From NCBI GenBank assembly GCA_022843585.1, contig JALHNJ010000002.1, positions 248,001-312,000 on the forward strand: a stretch of DNA of 64,000 bases, read 5' to 3'. Numbering within the stretch: position 1 is the stretch's first letter; each line of letters starts with the position of its first letter. The translations under genes and the position numbers were made by a program. The notes under the pieces are model-generated. The model worked only from the letters and a program-made list of their open reading frames with translations, made no database searches and had not been told where the DNA came from. Source of the stretch: Chitinophagaceae bacterium. Its GTDB lineage: Bacteria > Bacteroidota > Bacteroidia > Chitinophagales > Chitinophagaceae. Below, one piece after another: positions 1 to 7,575 of this stretch.

Positions 1-1
1 C

Positions 2-1429
2 GTTGGTGGGGTGATCCATATCATTACCAAAACATTTGCGCAGCAGCATCATAAAAATACTTTGTCAGTTTCAGCCACCGCCGGTGAATATGGTTTACTC
101 AATGTCAATGCCGGTGGTTATTATCACAACAATAAATTGTCTCTATCGGGAGGTATGCTGAGTAATAATGCAAAAGGGCAATTACAAAGAGGTATCAATG
201 GATATTTTCATAACAACTCTTTATCAGGTTCATTAAAGTATCAAATAAAGAAATGGCAAGTTGGTTTACAATCTTCCTATGATAAAAGAGATTTTGCTGC
301 ACAGAATTTTTATACGGCCTTCACCAGTGATACAGCGACTGAGAAAGTGACGACCTGGTGGAATCATATCAAAGCAGCCTATTCCCATAACAGGGATCAG
401 TTTAGTTTAGATGCAGGTTATAAAAAAGTAACCGATGAATATGATTTCAATAAAGCGGCTGCACCCAACCTGAATAAATCAACCGTCATTCAATCGGTCG
501 CTGTATATACCCGGACAATTACTCCAAGAACAAAATTGACAGTGGGCAGCCAGTTCATCAATCGTTCCATTAAATCTAATGACAGGGGTGATCATGCTGT
601 GAATACGCTTGCAGGATTTGTGATACTTCATCAGCAGTTCGGCAATCATTTTCAGTTCAGTCCTGCAGTACGCTTTGAAAAGGAATTTATCCCGCAACTA
701 AATCTGTCTTACAGGATCAAAAAAATATTGCTTCGTGCCAGTGGAGGGAAAACGATCCGGGATGCTGATTTTACGGAACGTTATAATAACTATGGAAAAG
801 CATTGGTGACTAGTGGTAATATTGGGAACGATGCATTAAATGCTGAAACATCCTGGACATTCGAGACTGGTGCAGATTATTTTGTTGCTGAAAAATTAAA
901 ATTTTCAGCCACTTTTTTTGCGAAGTATTATGAAGACCTGATTGATTGGGTGAATACTCCCTATGCGGATATGCCAAGAAAAGACAACCTCTCTCCTATT
1001 GGTAATTATTTTCTCGCAACCAATATTTCGGAACTCACCACGACAGGTATCGAAACAAGTGTGCAATATCAATCCAAATCATTCACGGGGAATATTGGTG
1101 CAACGGTTTTGAACAGCAGTGCTACCTCATCGCTGTATATTTCTTCCCATGCAAAATGGTTATTGAATTATTCATTGCTGTATCAGTATAAATTTCTCAG
1201 GGTATCGGTAAATGGTCTCTATAAAAAAAGACAAGCACAGCATGGTAGTGCATCACTGGCGGCATTAACTGCTGATTATCATATAATGAATGTAAGGCTG
1301 GTAGCGACGATAAGACAATTTCATTTATTTATGCAGGCTGATAATCTGCTCGACCGCCATTATGCAGACCGCTTCGGTGTACCGATGCCGGGGAGATGGT
1401 TGTCAGGAGGGATACAGTTTCAATTATAG
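2..1429 (+). CDS. TonB-dependent outer-membrane receptor, 3' part
   Basis: The reading frame is open from the window edge; its first residues (V-G-G-V-I-H-I-I-T-K) match the end of a TonB-dependent receptor plug domain, so the signal peptide, TonB box and most of the plug lie upstream. The rest is an outer-membrane beta-barrel: alternating polar/aromatic strands, repeated Y-x-N and F-x-A patterns, and a C-terminal strand ending G-G-I-Q-F-Q-L, the usual barrel terminus. Such receptors import siderophores, cobalamin or other ligands across the outer membrane using ExbB/ExbD/TonB energy; the substrate cannot be read from this part. The GTG at position 11 is internal, not a real start. The SAM riboswitch downstream belongs to the next operon, so any link to methionine or cobalamin is not shown. 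Confidence 0.9.
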   Translation, partial: VGGVIHIITKTFAQQHHKNTLSVSATAGEYGLLNVNAGGYYHNNKLSLSGGMLSNNAKGQLQRGINGYFHNNSLSGSLKYQIKKWQVGLQSSYDKRDFAAQNFYTAFTSDTATEKVTTWWNHIKAAYSHNRDQFSLDAGYKKVTDEYDFNKAAAPNLNKSTVIQSVAVYTRTITPRTKLTVGSQFINRSIKSNDRGDHAVNTLAGFVILHQQFGNHFQFSPAVRFEKEFIPQLNLSYRIKKILLRASGGKTIRDADFTERYNNYGKALVTSGNIGNDALNAETSWTFETGADYFVAEKLKFSATFFAKYYEDLIDWVNTPYADMPRKDNLSPIGNYFLATNISELTTTGIETSVQYQSKSFTGNIGATVLNSSATSSLYISSHAKWLLNYSLLYQYKFLRVSVNGLYKKRQAQHGSASLAALTADYHIMNVRLVATIRQFHLFMQADNLLDRHYADRFGVPMPGRWLSGGIQFQL

Positions 1430-1578
1430 ATAACAGGCTTTGCAGCAGGGCCAAATGTTAAAGTCAGAAAAAAAATTTTGACCCAATAGCAGCCGCTCTA
1501 CATTCGCCGCAGTTCTTACAAAATACTTATCAAGAAAGGTGGAGGGTTATGGCCCGTTGATACCTTGACAACCTGTTC

Positions 1579-1605
1579 GTCATCCTGAGCGCAAGCGAGG
1601 AATCT
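1579..1605 (+). repeat. Dispersed-type GTCATCCTGAGCG palindromic repeat, copy 1 (inside P3 of the riboswitch)
   Basis: A 27-base unit that folds as ATCC/GGAT arms around GAGC-GCAA-GCGA, that is a tandem G-A step closed by a GNRA-type tetraloop. It occupies the variable P3 arm of the SAM riboswitch. Units of this type (GTCATYCYGAGCG..AAGCGAGGRATCT) are familiar from intergenic DNA of many bacteria. The copy at 1631 differs at only four positions. Confidence 0.8.
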
Positions 1606-1630
1606 CTTACAAGGTGCCAATTCCATCCCT

Positions 1631-1657
1631 GTCATCCCGAGCGTAAGCGAGGGATCT
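1631..1657 (+). repeat. Same palindromic repeat, copy 2 (inside P4 of the riboswitch)
   Basis: Second copy of the same 27-base unit, with ATCCC/GGGAT arms and a GTAA tetraloop. It forms the apical part of the SAM riboswitch P4 helix, between AATTCC and the P1 right strand. The better stem and direct-repeat relation to copy 1 suggest both arms come from the same repeat family. Confidence 0.8.
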
Positions 1658-1707
1658 GGGACAGATAAGTCAGATTGTTAGCTGTCAAAAGTCCACATTA
1701 AATGGAG

Positions 1708-1742
1708 AAGCTCATCTGATTTTTCGGATGAGCTTTTTTTTT
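1708..1742 (+). terminator. Intrinsic terminator of the SAM riboswitch expression platform
   Basis: Perfect 9-bp stem AAGCTCATC/GATGAGCTT with a 10-base loop, followed by a run of T. It lies 39 bases past the aptamer and 21 bases before the met operon start, which is where a transcriptional riboswitch needs it. Confidence 0.9.
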
Positions 1743-1763
1743 GTAAACGATTAAACCAACGAT

Positions 1764-2906
1764 ATGAACCCAACAACAACATTGATTCATTCGATCCCGG
1801 TGGATGAACTCACCGGGGCGATTTCTGTGCCCATTTACCAGACCTCCACCTTTGTACAGGAAGCACCCGGTGTAAATAAAGGCTATGATTATGCAAGGAG
1901 CAATAATCCCACCCGGGCGGTGCTGGAAAATATGATTGCCCGGCTCGAAGAAGGGCATAGCGGCTATGCTTTTGCCAGCGGTTTGGCTGCTATTGATGCG
2001 GTGGTGAAATTATTAAAGTCGGGTGATGAGATCGTGGCGGTGGATGATATCTATGGCGGGGCGTTCCGGCAGTTCGATAAAATCTGGAAAAAATTCGGGA
2101 TCAAGGTCACCTATGTTGATACGACTAAAATTATCAATATAGTAAATGCCATAACAGCAAACACAAAGATGATCTGGATTGAATCGCCAACGAATCCAAC
2201 GTTAAAAGTGACGGACATTAGGGATGTGGCTTCGATCGCACATGCACATGATTGTTTGTTATGTGTAGACAATACGTTGGCTACGCCGGTTTTACAAAAG
2301 CCCTTATTACTGGGTGCAGACATTGTCCTACATTCAGCGACCAAATATTTGGGAGGACACAGTGACCTGATCGCAGGGCTCGTGGTGGTGAAAGATCCTT
2401 TGCTCGCCGAGCATATCAAATTTATTCAGAATGCCTGCGGTGCTATACTTTCCCCGCATGATAGCTGGCTTGTTATAAGAGGAATGGAAACCCTGCCGCT
2501 ACGGATGGAGCAGCACGGCCGAAATGCAAAATATATTGCTGATTACCTGGAAGACCACCCTGCGATTGATAAATTATACTATCCTTCGATCGGTGGCGGA
2601 ATTGTTTCTTTCACCCTGAAAGAAGATACGGAAGAAGCGGCCAAACGCTTTGTCACCAGCACCAAACTCTTCAAGCTGGCAGAGAGCCTCGGCGGGATAA
2701 AAAGTCTTTGCTGTCATCCGGCTTCAATGACACATAAATCCATACCGGCAGCACAACGGCAGGCAGCGGGAGTATCCGACAGCCTGGTACGCTTATCTGT
2801 TGGGCTGGAATATTTCAATGACCTGATTGCCGATATCGAACAGGCCTTTCCCAAAAAAGAAAAAACCATTTTTCAGCAGCATCAAAAAAATAGTACCGGA
2901 CAATGA
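1764..2906 (+). CDS. Trans-sulfuration PLP-dependent enzyme (cystathionine gamma-synthase / O-acylhomoserine sulfhydrylase / gamma-lyase family)
   Basis: Cytosolic Cys/Met-metabolism PLP enzyme of 380 residues. Visible family motifs are P-I-Y-Q-T-S-T-F near residue 23, Y-D-Y-A-R-S-N-N-P-T-R (41-51), E-S-P-T-N-P-T (140-146), the PLP aspartate in C-V-D-N-T (167-171) and the Schiff-base lysine in S-A-T-K194-Y-L-G-G-H-S-D. Placement behind a SAM riboswitch and before homoserine dehydrogenase fits homocysteine synthesis from an acylated homoserine (cystathionine gamma-synthase or sulfhydrylase), although methionine gamma-lyase cannot be excluded on motifs. Odd point: between L-Y-Y-P-S (about 229) and G-G-I-V-S-F about 16 residues present in E. 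coli MetB are missing. The stop overlaps the next start by four bases (ATGA), so the genes are probably translationally coupled. Confidence 0.88.
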   Translation: MNPTTTLIHSIPVDELTGAISVPIYQTSTFVQEAPGVNKGYDYARSNNPTRAVLENMIARLEEGHSGYAFASGLAAIDAVVKLLKSGDEIVAVDDIYGGAFRQFDKIWKKFGIKVTYVDTTKIINIVNAITANTKMIWIESPTNPTLKVTDIRDVASIAHAHDCLLCVDNTLATPVLQKPLLLGADIVLHSATKYLGGHSDLIAGLVVVKDPLLAEHIKFIQNACGAILSPHDSWLVIRGMETLPLRMEQHGRNAKYIADYLEDHPAIDKLYYPSIGGGIVSFTLKEDTEEAAKRFVTSTKLFKLAESLGGIKSLCCHPASMTHKSIPAAQRQAAGVSDSLVRLSVGLEYFNDLIADIEQAFPKKEKTIFQQHQKNSTGQ

Positions 2907-3178
2907 AATGGTTTTCCTTTTTATGGCCGGTTTCGCCTGGCATTGACAAGCAGTATGTGGATGAATATGTGACCCGGAACTATGACCGTTTCCGGCCGGG
3001 GGCGGAGATGTTTTACGTCGTCAATAACCGGCCGGTGAATGCGGAAGAGGTCAATGAAGCCCTGCAATACTGGACCGAAGCAACTCTCTACGGCATAACG
3101 GCCATGAGTACCAGCAATGCGTGGTTCATCTTTATCACTGGTACATGCGATCACAAAAAAAAGAAAAAACGAAAATGA
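2903..3178 (+). CDS. Small uncharacterised protein in the met operon
   Basis: Ninety-one residues, no family recognised. It begins in an ATGA overlap with the preceding PLP enzyme and ends in another ATGA overlap with homoserine dehydrogenase, which argues strongly that it is translated. It contains no cysteine pair or nucleotide-binding motif. The middle (P-V-N-A-E-E-V-N-E-A-L-Q-Y-W) looks helical and the last ten residues are nearly all lysine (H-K-K-K-K-K-R-K). There is no signal peptide or clear membrane span. Tight coupling to two methionine-pathway genes suggests an accessory role there, but the function is unknown. The lysine tail could simply come from the A-rich ribosome-binding region of the next gene. 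Confidence 0.6.
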   Translation: MKWFSFLWPVSPGIDKQYVDEYVTRNYDRFRPGAEMFYVVNNRPVNAEEVNEALQYWTEATLYGITAMSTSNAWFIFITGTCDHKKKKKRK

Positions 3179-4473
3179 GCAAGACAAACAAATTAACGAT
3201 TGGACTCTTTGGGTTTGGGGTGGTGGGTGAAGGGATCTACCAGGTATTGCAGCAAACACCGTCGCTGAATGCCACAATCAAAAAAGTATGTATCAAAGAC
3301 CCATTGAAGAAAAGGTCCATTCCGGATGAATTACTGACCACCGATCCGATGCTGATATTAAATGACCCGGAGATCAATATCGTGGTGGAACTGATCAATC
3401 ATGCCAGTGATGCGTATGCGATTGTTACCACGGCCCTGCGGAAAAAGAAAGCGGTCCTCAGTGCCAACAAAGCTATGATCGCTGAACACCTGGGTGAACT
3501 GCTGCAATTGCAAAAACTCTATGATGTGCCTTTGTTGTATGAAGCAGCGGTTTGCGGGAGTATTCCTATTATCCGTAACCTCGAAGAATATTACGACAAT
3601 GATCTTTTACAGGGGGTGTGCGGGATCGTCAATGGTTCGACGAATTACATACTCACGAAACTGATTGATGAAAAGATGGAGTATAAAACAGCTTTGCTCC
3701 AGGCACAGGCCAACGGTTTTGCGGAGACGGACCCGACACTGGATGTGAAAGGATTTGATGCGGTGAATAAATTAACTATCCTGTTACTGCATAGTTATGG
3801 TATTATCACTTCCCCGTTGAAATTATTACATGCTGGTATTGACCGCATCCATGCGCATGATGCCCTCTTTGCTGCTTCGAAGAACTGGCAGATTAAGTTA
3901 ACAGCACAGGCAAAAAAATTGTCTGAAAGTAAAGTGGCGGCTTTTGTATTACCGCAGTTTGTAACACAGGAGAGCCAGTTATTTGGGGTACGGAATGAAT
4001 ACAACGGGGTGGTCTTACAAAGCAGTTTTGCCGACAAGCAATTTTTATACGGGAAAGGGGCGGGCCGCTACCCGACTGCTTCCGCCGTACTCAGTGATAT
4101 ATCAGCTTTGCGTTTTGATTACCGCTACGAGTACCGCAAATACCACCGGGCAGTCACCGGAAGCGTACTTTGCAATGATTATTTTCTTTGCCTATATGTG
4201 AGCTTCGATGCGATCAGTGATATTGCGTTGCAGGATTTTGAACTCATCGAGGAATTCCGCACCCATCCCGAACGGAGTTATGTGGTGGGGATCATCAGCT
4301 ACGCAAAATTGCTCCGGTCAACTTGGGTGGCCCTTCCTACTGTCAGCATCATCGTATGCCCCGATGGCGTGATTGAAAACATGGAAGCCCTGAGCCTGAA
4401 AAAGAAAAGCCTCGAACTGGCCGGGGTGAAATTCAAAGAACCGGTGAAAGAGGCGATTGATTTAATAGAATGA
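3175..4473 (+). CDS. hom: Homoserine dehydrogenase
   Basis: Reduces aspartate semialdehyde to homoserine with NAD(P)H, the branch-point step toward methionine and threonine. The chosen ATG at 3175 overlaps the previous stop and places the Rossmann motif G-F-G-V-V-G-E-G at residues 12-19; a longer frame from GTG at 3121 would only add residues encoded inside the upstream gene. Further family motifs are S-A-N-K-A-M-I-A, E-A-A-V-C-G-S-I-P-I-I-R, G-I-V-N-G-S-T-N-Y-I-L and G-F-A-E-T-D-P-T-L-D-V-K-G-F-D-A. The protein is monofunctional: there is no aspartokinase domain, and the roughly 100-residue C-terminal segment shows no obvious ACT signature. As third gene of the SAM-riboswitch operon it should be repressed when S-adenosylmethionine is high. 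Confidence 0.93.
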   Translation: MSKTNKLTIGLFGFGVVGEGIYQVLQQTPSLNATIKKVCIKDPLKKRSIPDELLTTDPMLILNDPEINIVVELINHASDAYAIVTTALRKKKAVLSANKAMIAEHLGELLQLQKLYDVPLLYEAAVCGSIPIIRNLEEYYDNDLLQGVCGIVNGSTNYILTKLIDEKMEYKTALLQAQANGFAETDPTLDVKGFDAVNKLTILLLHSYGIITSPLKLLHAGIDRIHAHDALFAASKNWQIKLTAQAKKLSESKVAAFVLPQFVTQESQLFGVRNEYNGVVLQSSFADKQFLYGKGAGRYPTASAVLSDISALRFDYRYEYRKYHRAVTGSVLCNDYFLCLYVSFDAISDIALQDFELIEEFRTHPERSYVVGIISYAKLLRSTWVALPTVSIIVCPDGVIENMEALSLKKKSLELAGVKFKEPVKEAIDLIE

Positions 4474-4601
4474 ATATGCTAACGCTGTCAAATCTGCTCC
4501 CAAAAGGCCACTGGTGTATATTTTATATTTTCACCAGCCAAAGAACTATTCTCAGCAATTGCATTCCATCATTCAAAATTGAAAGACTTGCCAGCGATTT
4601 T

Positions 4602-5195
4602 TTAATGCTTATTTTCTTTATTAGGAAGTTTGCTGCTATCAGCACCCATTTCCTTTAATGCTTCCTGTATAAACAACTCATATTTTTGAATAGCAACATA
4701 AGTAGCCAGTTGCTTATCGAACAAGCAACGGAAAGGATCAACTTCCAGTCGTTTGAACCAACAGTGATCATTCACCGTACTGCCAGCAATCATATATTCA
4801 TAAAAAGCCAGGTTCTCCCGGCTGAATTTGTTTCGGCGTTGTAACTGCCTGCGGTAAAAAACTTCCAGTTCTGTTCTGCCTTGTTCACTGACCGAGTCTT
4901 TGAACATCACTGCATGATAACAATAGGTGAAATATTCTGCTTCGGCTGTAAATAAAGGTTTGATGGTTTTGAAGAATAATATTTCATCGGTTGGCGAACC
5001 AAATTGATACCCGCTGACATCCTTCGCCAGTTGGGTGATATAATTGGTGGCCATTTCAAAACAGGATTCCAGTTCTTCCTGCTCGTTCATTCCTTTGCGA
5101 CGGCAAAGCTTAATATCATTGAGCAAATCTTCATAGAAGCGGATGCTTCTTATGAGGAACGAACCCGAAGTTGAAGGAACCTGGATAGTTGCCAT
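4602..5195 (-). CDS. RteC-like domain protein
   Basis: About 197 residues, mostly helical. The segment F-K-T-I-K-P-L-F followed by aromatic spacing (Y-F-T-Y-C-Y) and the later A-F-Y-E-Y-M-I-A-G-S-T-V-N-D-H-C-W-F resemble RteC, the regulator of CTnDOT excision in Bacteroides, whose family has the pattern F-x-x-I-K-P then Y-Y-R-S-G-x-T-x-x-D. RteC-family proteins are often found beside regulators and receptors without any conjugative transposon, so a mobile-element role is not implied here. It lies 23 bases behind a LytTR gene on the same strand and is probably its operon partner. DNA binding is inferred from the family only. Confidence 0.65.
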   Translation of the reverse strand: MATIQVPSTSGSFLIRSIRFYEDLLNDIKLCRRKGMNEQEELESCFEMATNYITQLAKDVSGYQFGSPTDEILFFKTIKPLFTAEAEYFTYCYHAVMFKDSVSEQGRTELEVFYRRQLQRRNKFSRENLAFYEYMIAGSTVNDHCWFKRLEVDPFRCLFDKQLATYVAIQKYELFIQEALKEMGADSSKLPNKENKH

Positions 5196-5218
5196 ATTGC
5201 TGATCGTTGGTTAACGGT

Positions 5219-5611
5219 TTATTTGCTACTAAACCATCTATACTGCTGTTCCAATATCCTCCCCAATTTATTCTTCAGTAATTCTTTATAATAACCTGAC
5301 ATCGGTATTGACAGGTTATTTACAACAAGATGACATCGTTCAGTCTTTATTACATTACCCAGTGAAACGATATGTGAACGATGAACTCTTGCAAAATCAT
5401 TCTCCGGTAACTCCTGCAACAGTTCCTGTAAACTGTGATAGGTGATATATTCCCGGCATACTGTGTGAATCCTGGTTTCCATTCCATACTTTTCGATATG
5501 CACAATCAACTTCATCGGAATATTCTCCAGTCTTCCTTTGCTGATAAAGCAAATGGATTCCACCGGTTTATAGATCAGTACTTGTTTATTTCGCAATAAT
5601 TCCTTTTCCAT
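5219..5611 (-). CDS. LytTR-type DNA-binding protein
   Basis: A 130-residue stand-alone LytTR domain. The typical hallmarks run from the E-S-I-C-F-I-S strand, through an H-T-V-C-R-E-Y-I-T-Y-H-S-L-Q-E-L-L stretch, to the conserved F-A-R-V-H-R-S-H-I-V-S-L near residues 88-99. There is no receiver or membrane domain, so it is not a complete two-component regulator. It is transcribed with the RteC-like gene behind it and is separated from the second LytTR gene by a terminator-like hairpin and a palindromic repeat. Targets are unknown; autoregulation or control of the neighbouring SusCD locus is possible. Confidence 0.85.
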   Translation of the reverse strand: MEKELLRNKQVLIYKPVESICFISKGRLENIPMKLIVHIEKYGMETRIHTVCREYITYHSLQELLQELPENDFARVHRSHIVSLGNVIKTERCHLVVNNLSIPMSGYYKELLKNKLGRILEQQYRWFSSK

Positions 5612-5652
5612 TTTATTATCTATTCCATTTGCTCCCTTTAGGGGCCCGGGGC

Positions 5653-5686
5653 AAAAATGAGGGGAAGCTCTGCTCTACTTCCCCTC
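5653..5686 (-). terminator. Intrinsic terminator between the two LytTR genes
   Basis: Read on the minus strand: GAGGGGAAG, a 10-base loop, CTTCCCCTC (perfect 9-bp stem), then ATTTTTG. It should end transcripts of the SusCD-TlpA-LytTR operon. Confidence 0.75.
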
Positions 5687-5700
5687 TGCAAAAACTAACT

Positions 5701-5716
5701 TGCCTGCCGGCAGGCA
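5701..5716. repeat. TGCCTGCCGGCAGGCA palindrome (REP-like)
   Basis: Perfect 16-base palindrome followed by a partial decayed arm (GGCTGCCTGTCTGC). A related unit sits at 12456-12476, inside the susC 5' end. Palindromes of CCTGCC/GGCAGG words recur in Bacteroidota genomes. Confidence 0.75.
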
Positions 5717-5752
5717 GGCTGCCTGTCTGCTTCAGGCTATGTGCATGAGAAA

Positions 5753-6196
5753 TCATTCTTCCTCTAACTGACATTCCAGTAAAAATGCTGCGTTAGCCAC
5801 AATCCGCTTTACATTTTTATTCATCCGGTTAGGTATAATGGTTATACTGTTTCGTAAATTTTTCCGATACGCCTTTCCTACCGGCAATGCTGTTAAACTC
5901 GGTAATCCCGGACTGTATTGCTTTCCACCAGGCGGGTCACATAAATTGAGTTTGAACTGGTCAAAGGCAACGATCCTGTGCAATGCGACTATATACGAAC
6001 GGTGTGTACGGCAAAATAAATAGGGTGGTAAATACTTCTGTACTTCTTCAATTGTATTTAAAACAAAGTACACCTGGCTTTCTGTAACCAATTGCATATA
6101 ACCCCGCATGGCTTTCACAAAAAGCAGTTCTGAAAATTTTACCTGCTCATATCTTGCATTTTTTCTAACATAAAAGAACTCCTGCATAGTTATCAA
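5753..6196 (-). CDS. LytTR-type DNA-binding protein
   Basis: A 147-residue stand-alone LytTR domain protein. Motifs include Y-V-R-K-N-A-R-Y-E-Q-V at the N-terminus, L-L-F-V-K-A-M-R-G-Y-M-Q-L-V strand turns, and the family signature F-C-R-T-H-R-S-Y-I-V-A-L. The second half (V-G-K-A-Y-R-K-N-L) corresponds to the domain end, followed by a divergent 40-residue tail. It starts 16 bases after the TlpA-like gene on the same strand, so it is probably the last gene of the SusCD operon, before the hairpin at 5653-5686. No sensor is encoded nearby. It could give the operon feedback control, but this is inferred from position only. Confidence 0.85.
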   Translation of the reverse strand: MITMQEFFYVRKNARYEQVKFSELLFVKAMRGYMQLVTESQVYFVLNTIEEVQKYLPPYLFCRTHRSYIVALHRIVAFDQFKLNLCDPPGGKQYSPGLPSLTALPVGKAYRKNLRNSITIIPNRMNKNVKRIVANAAFLLECQLEEE

Positions 6197-6212
6197 CCGT
6201 TATACTTTGCTT

Positions 6213-7547
6213 TCAAAATCCTTTCTTTCCATCATTGCTATATAAAGGGCTGTCCCCAATGATCAACATATCAATTGCATAATCTTTTTCCACCAGGTCA
6301 AGATCATAGTTTTGAAGCGCTGTGCGCAATGATGCTATATCAGTAATATTGGCGTCGAGCAGCAAGTCAATTCCTTCTGTATATCCGGTGGCATCAATGA
6401 CCGGCATTTTCCGGCCCTGCAATAAATAATTCAACTGTGACACCAGGAGGGTAATCTTCGTATTTGTCATGGTGATACCATACGGATCAAAATTGCTTTT
6501 CGGTTCGCCGCCACCTGAACGTATCTTATCAGATGTTGAGGTTCTTTCCAGTACAAGACATTTTACTGGTCTCTTTTCAACCCGAACCGCATACTGCGGA
6601 AAAAACCGCTCCATGTCTGACCGCATGATAGCAAATGCATTGGCAGAAAGGTGTTCCGGTACGATCAGCTCATAAGTCCACGCATTCTCTTTTAACCAGT
6701 CTACAAATTTATCACCCGATTCACGGTTAATTATTTTAAGTGAATCTTTGGATTCGATGATGATCCGGGAGTTCGAAAAATACCTGGTCTCATCACTCCA
6801 TCCGATACGAAACAGGAATTGCAGGTAACCGTTCAGTATCGTTATTTTTTTTACTTTACCATTCTGCTGACGGACAACTTCCAGCCTTGTATTCAACCCT
6901 TCTTTAAATCCGGTAAACAGGGACTGAAATTGAACATCCTGCTGTGTATAATCCAGGTTTTGAAATAATACTGCTTTTTCCCTGTCATAGGGTTTGAAAT
7001 TATCCTTCTTTATTTTCAGGGATGCACTACCCTTCCCCAGCATCATTTTTATTGTATCAGCCGTGATCTGGTTATGTCCGGTAATGGCAATCACTTTTCC
7101 TGTGCTATCAATCCAGACATAATGCGGCAGTTCTTTATGCGGAAAATATTTATTCAGGGTTTCATCGGCAAACACGAATGGAAGTGTAATGCGCTTAAAC
7201 TTTGGAGACCTGTTCAAAAGCCGCTGTACATCAGCCTTTGTCTGGTAGGTAACGGGAAGTATCTGCACCTCCTTACTCATTAGTTGCTGAATTGAATCCA
7301 TTTTTGGCATCAACGTCACACAAGGGGTACACCAGGTTGCCCAGAAATCTAAGATTAGCATCTTGCCCCTGAAATCCCGGGTGTTTATAGATGCGTATTT
7401 TGTATTCACCAGGTTACTGATTAAAAGATCAGGTATCTTTTCTCCTATCCCAATCTCTTTAATACTATTGGTAAGGCTGTTGTTTTGACTCTGGCCATTG
7501 TATGCAAGAAATTGGAGCATAACAAGCCAGCACAAATATTTCTTCAT
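6213..7547 (-). CDS. Periplasmic TlpA-like thioredoxin-fold protein
   Basis: Signal peptide at residues 1-20 (M-K-K-Y-L-C-W-L-V-M-L-Q-F-L-A). A TlpA/ResA-type redoxin domain covers roughly 34-170, with the active site W72-C-T-P-C76 and the I-L-D-F-W-A-T strand before it. The following 270 residues have no domain I can name and include a C-terminal region found in many SusD-linked redoxins. Expected role: thiol-disulfide exchange on an exported protein or ligand in the periplasm. It stands between susD and a LytTR gene, with gaps of 28 and 16 bases. Redoxin genes beside SusC/SusD pairs are common in Bacteroidota and suggest a protein, peptide or metal ligand rather than a polysaccharide; that is inference. 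Confidence 0.85.
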   Translation of the reverse strand: MKKYLCWLVMLQFLAYNGQSQNNSLTNSIKEIGIGEKIPDLLISNLVNTKYASINTRDFRGKMLILDFWATWCTPCVTLMPKMDSIQQLMSKEVQILPVTYQTKADVQRLLNRSPKFKRITLPFVFADETLNKYFPHKELPHYVWIDSTGKVIAITGHNQITADTIKMMLGKGSASLKIKKDNFKPYDREKAVLFQNLDYTQQDVQFQSLFTGFKEGLNTRLEVVRQQNGKVKKITILNGYLQFLFRIGWSDETRYFSNSRIIIESKDSLKIINRESGDKFVDWLKENAWTYELIVPEHLSANAFAIMRSDMERFFPQYAVRVEKRPVKCLVLERTSTSDKIRSGGGEPKSNFDPYGITMTNTKITLLVSQLNYLLQGRKMPVIDATGYTEGIDLLLDANITDIASLRTALQNYDLDLVEKDYAIDMLIIGDSPLYSNDGKKGF

Positions 7548-7575
7548 GCTTTTTCTATTAGTTGTTGTTAGTTAA

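Larger units (their letters stand above)
1526..1669 (+). promoter_or_regulatory. SAM-I (S-box) riboswitch aptamer
   Basis: The conserved S-box core is present in order. P1 left strand is CTTATC (1526-1531), followed by the kink-turn/P2 segment AAGAAAGGTGGAGGG and GGCCC. Next come the GACAACC element, the AAGGTGCCAATTCC element (1611-1624) and the P1 right strand GATAAG (1664-1669). It lies 95 bases before a trans-sulfuration enzyme gene and is followed by an intrinsic terminator. A possible antiterminator pairs TCAGAT just after P1 with ATCTGA in the terminator stem. S-adenosylmethionine binding should stabilise P1 and let the terminator form, shutting off the met operon when methionine is plentiful. 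The P3 and P4 arms are unusual: each contains a copy of a GTCATCC(T/C)GAGCG repeat. Confidence 0.93.

Noticed and set aside
1430-1525. Terminator for the TonB-dependent receptor
   Set aside because: No stem followed by a T run was found between the receptor stop and the riboswitch.
4470-4658. Short plus-strand frame after homoserine dehydrogenase
   Set aside because: No conserved features, runs into the RteC-like gene on the other strand; overlap with the hom stop is probably accidental.
5851-5866. TTTCCGATAC match as the second copy of the mnmE-end attachment site
   Set aside because: Only ten bases agree, it lies inside a LytTR gene, and no element gene adjoins it.
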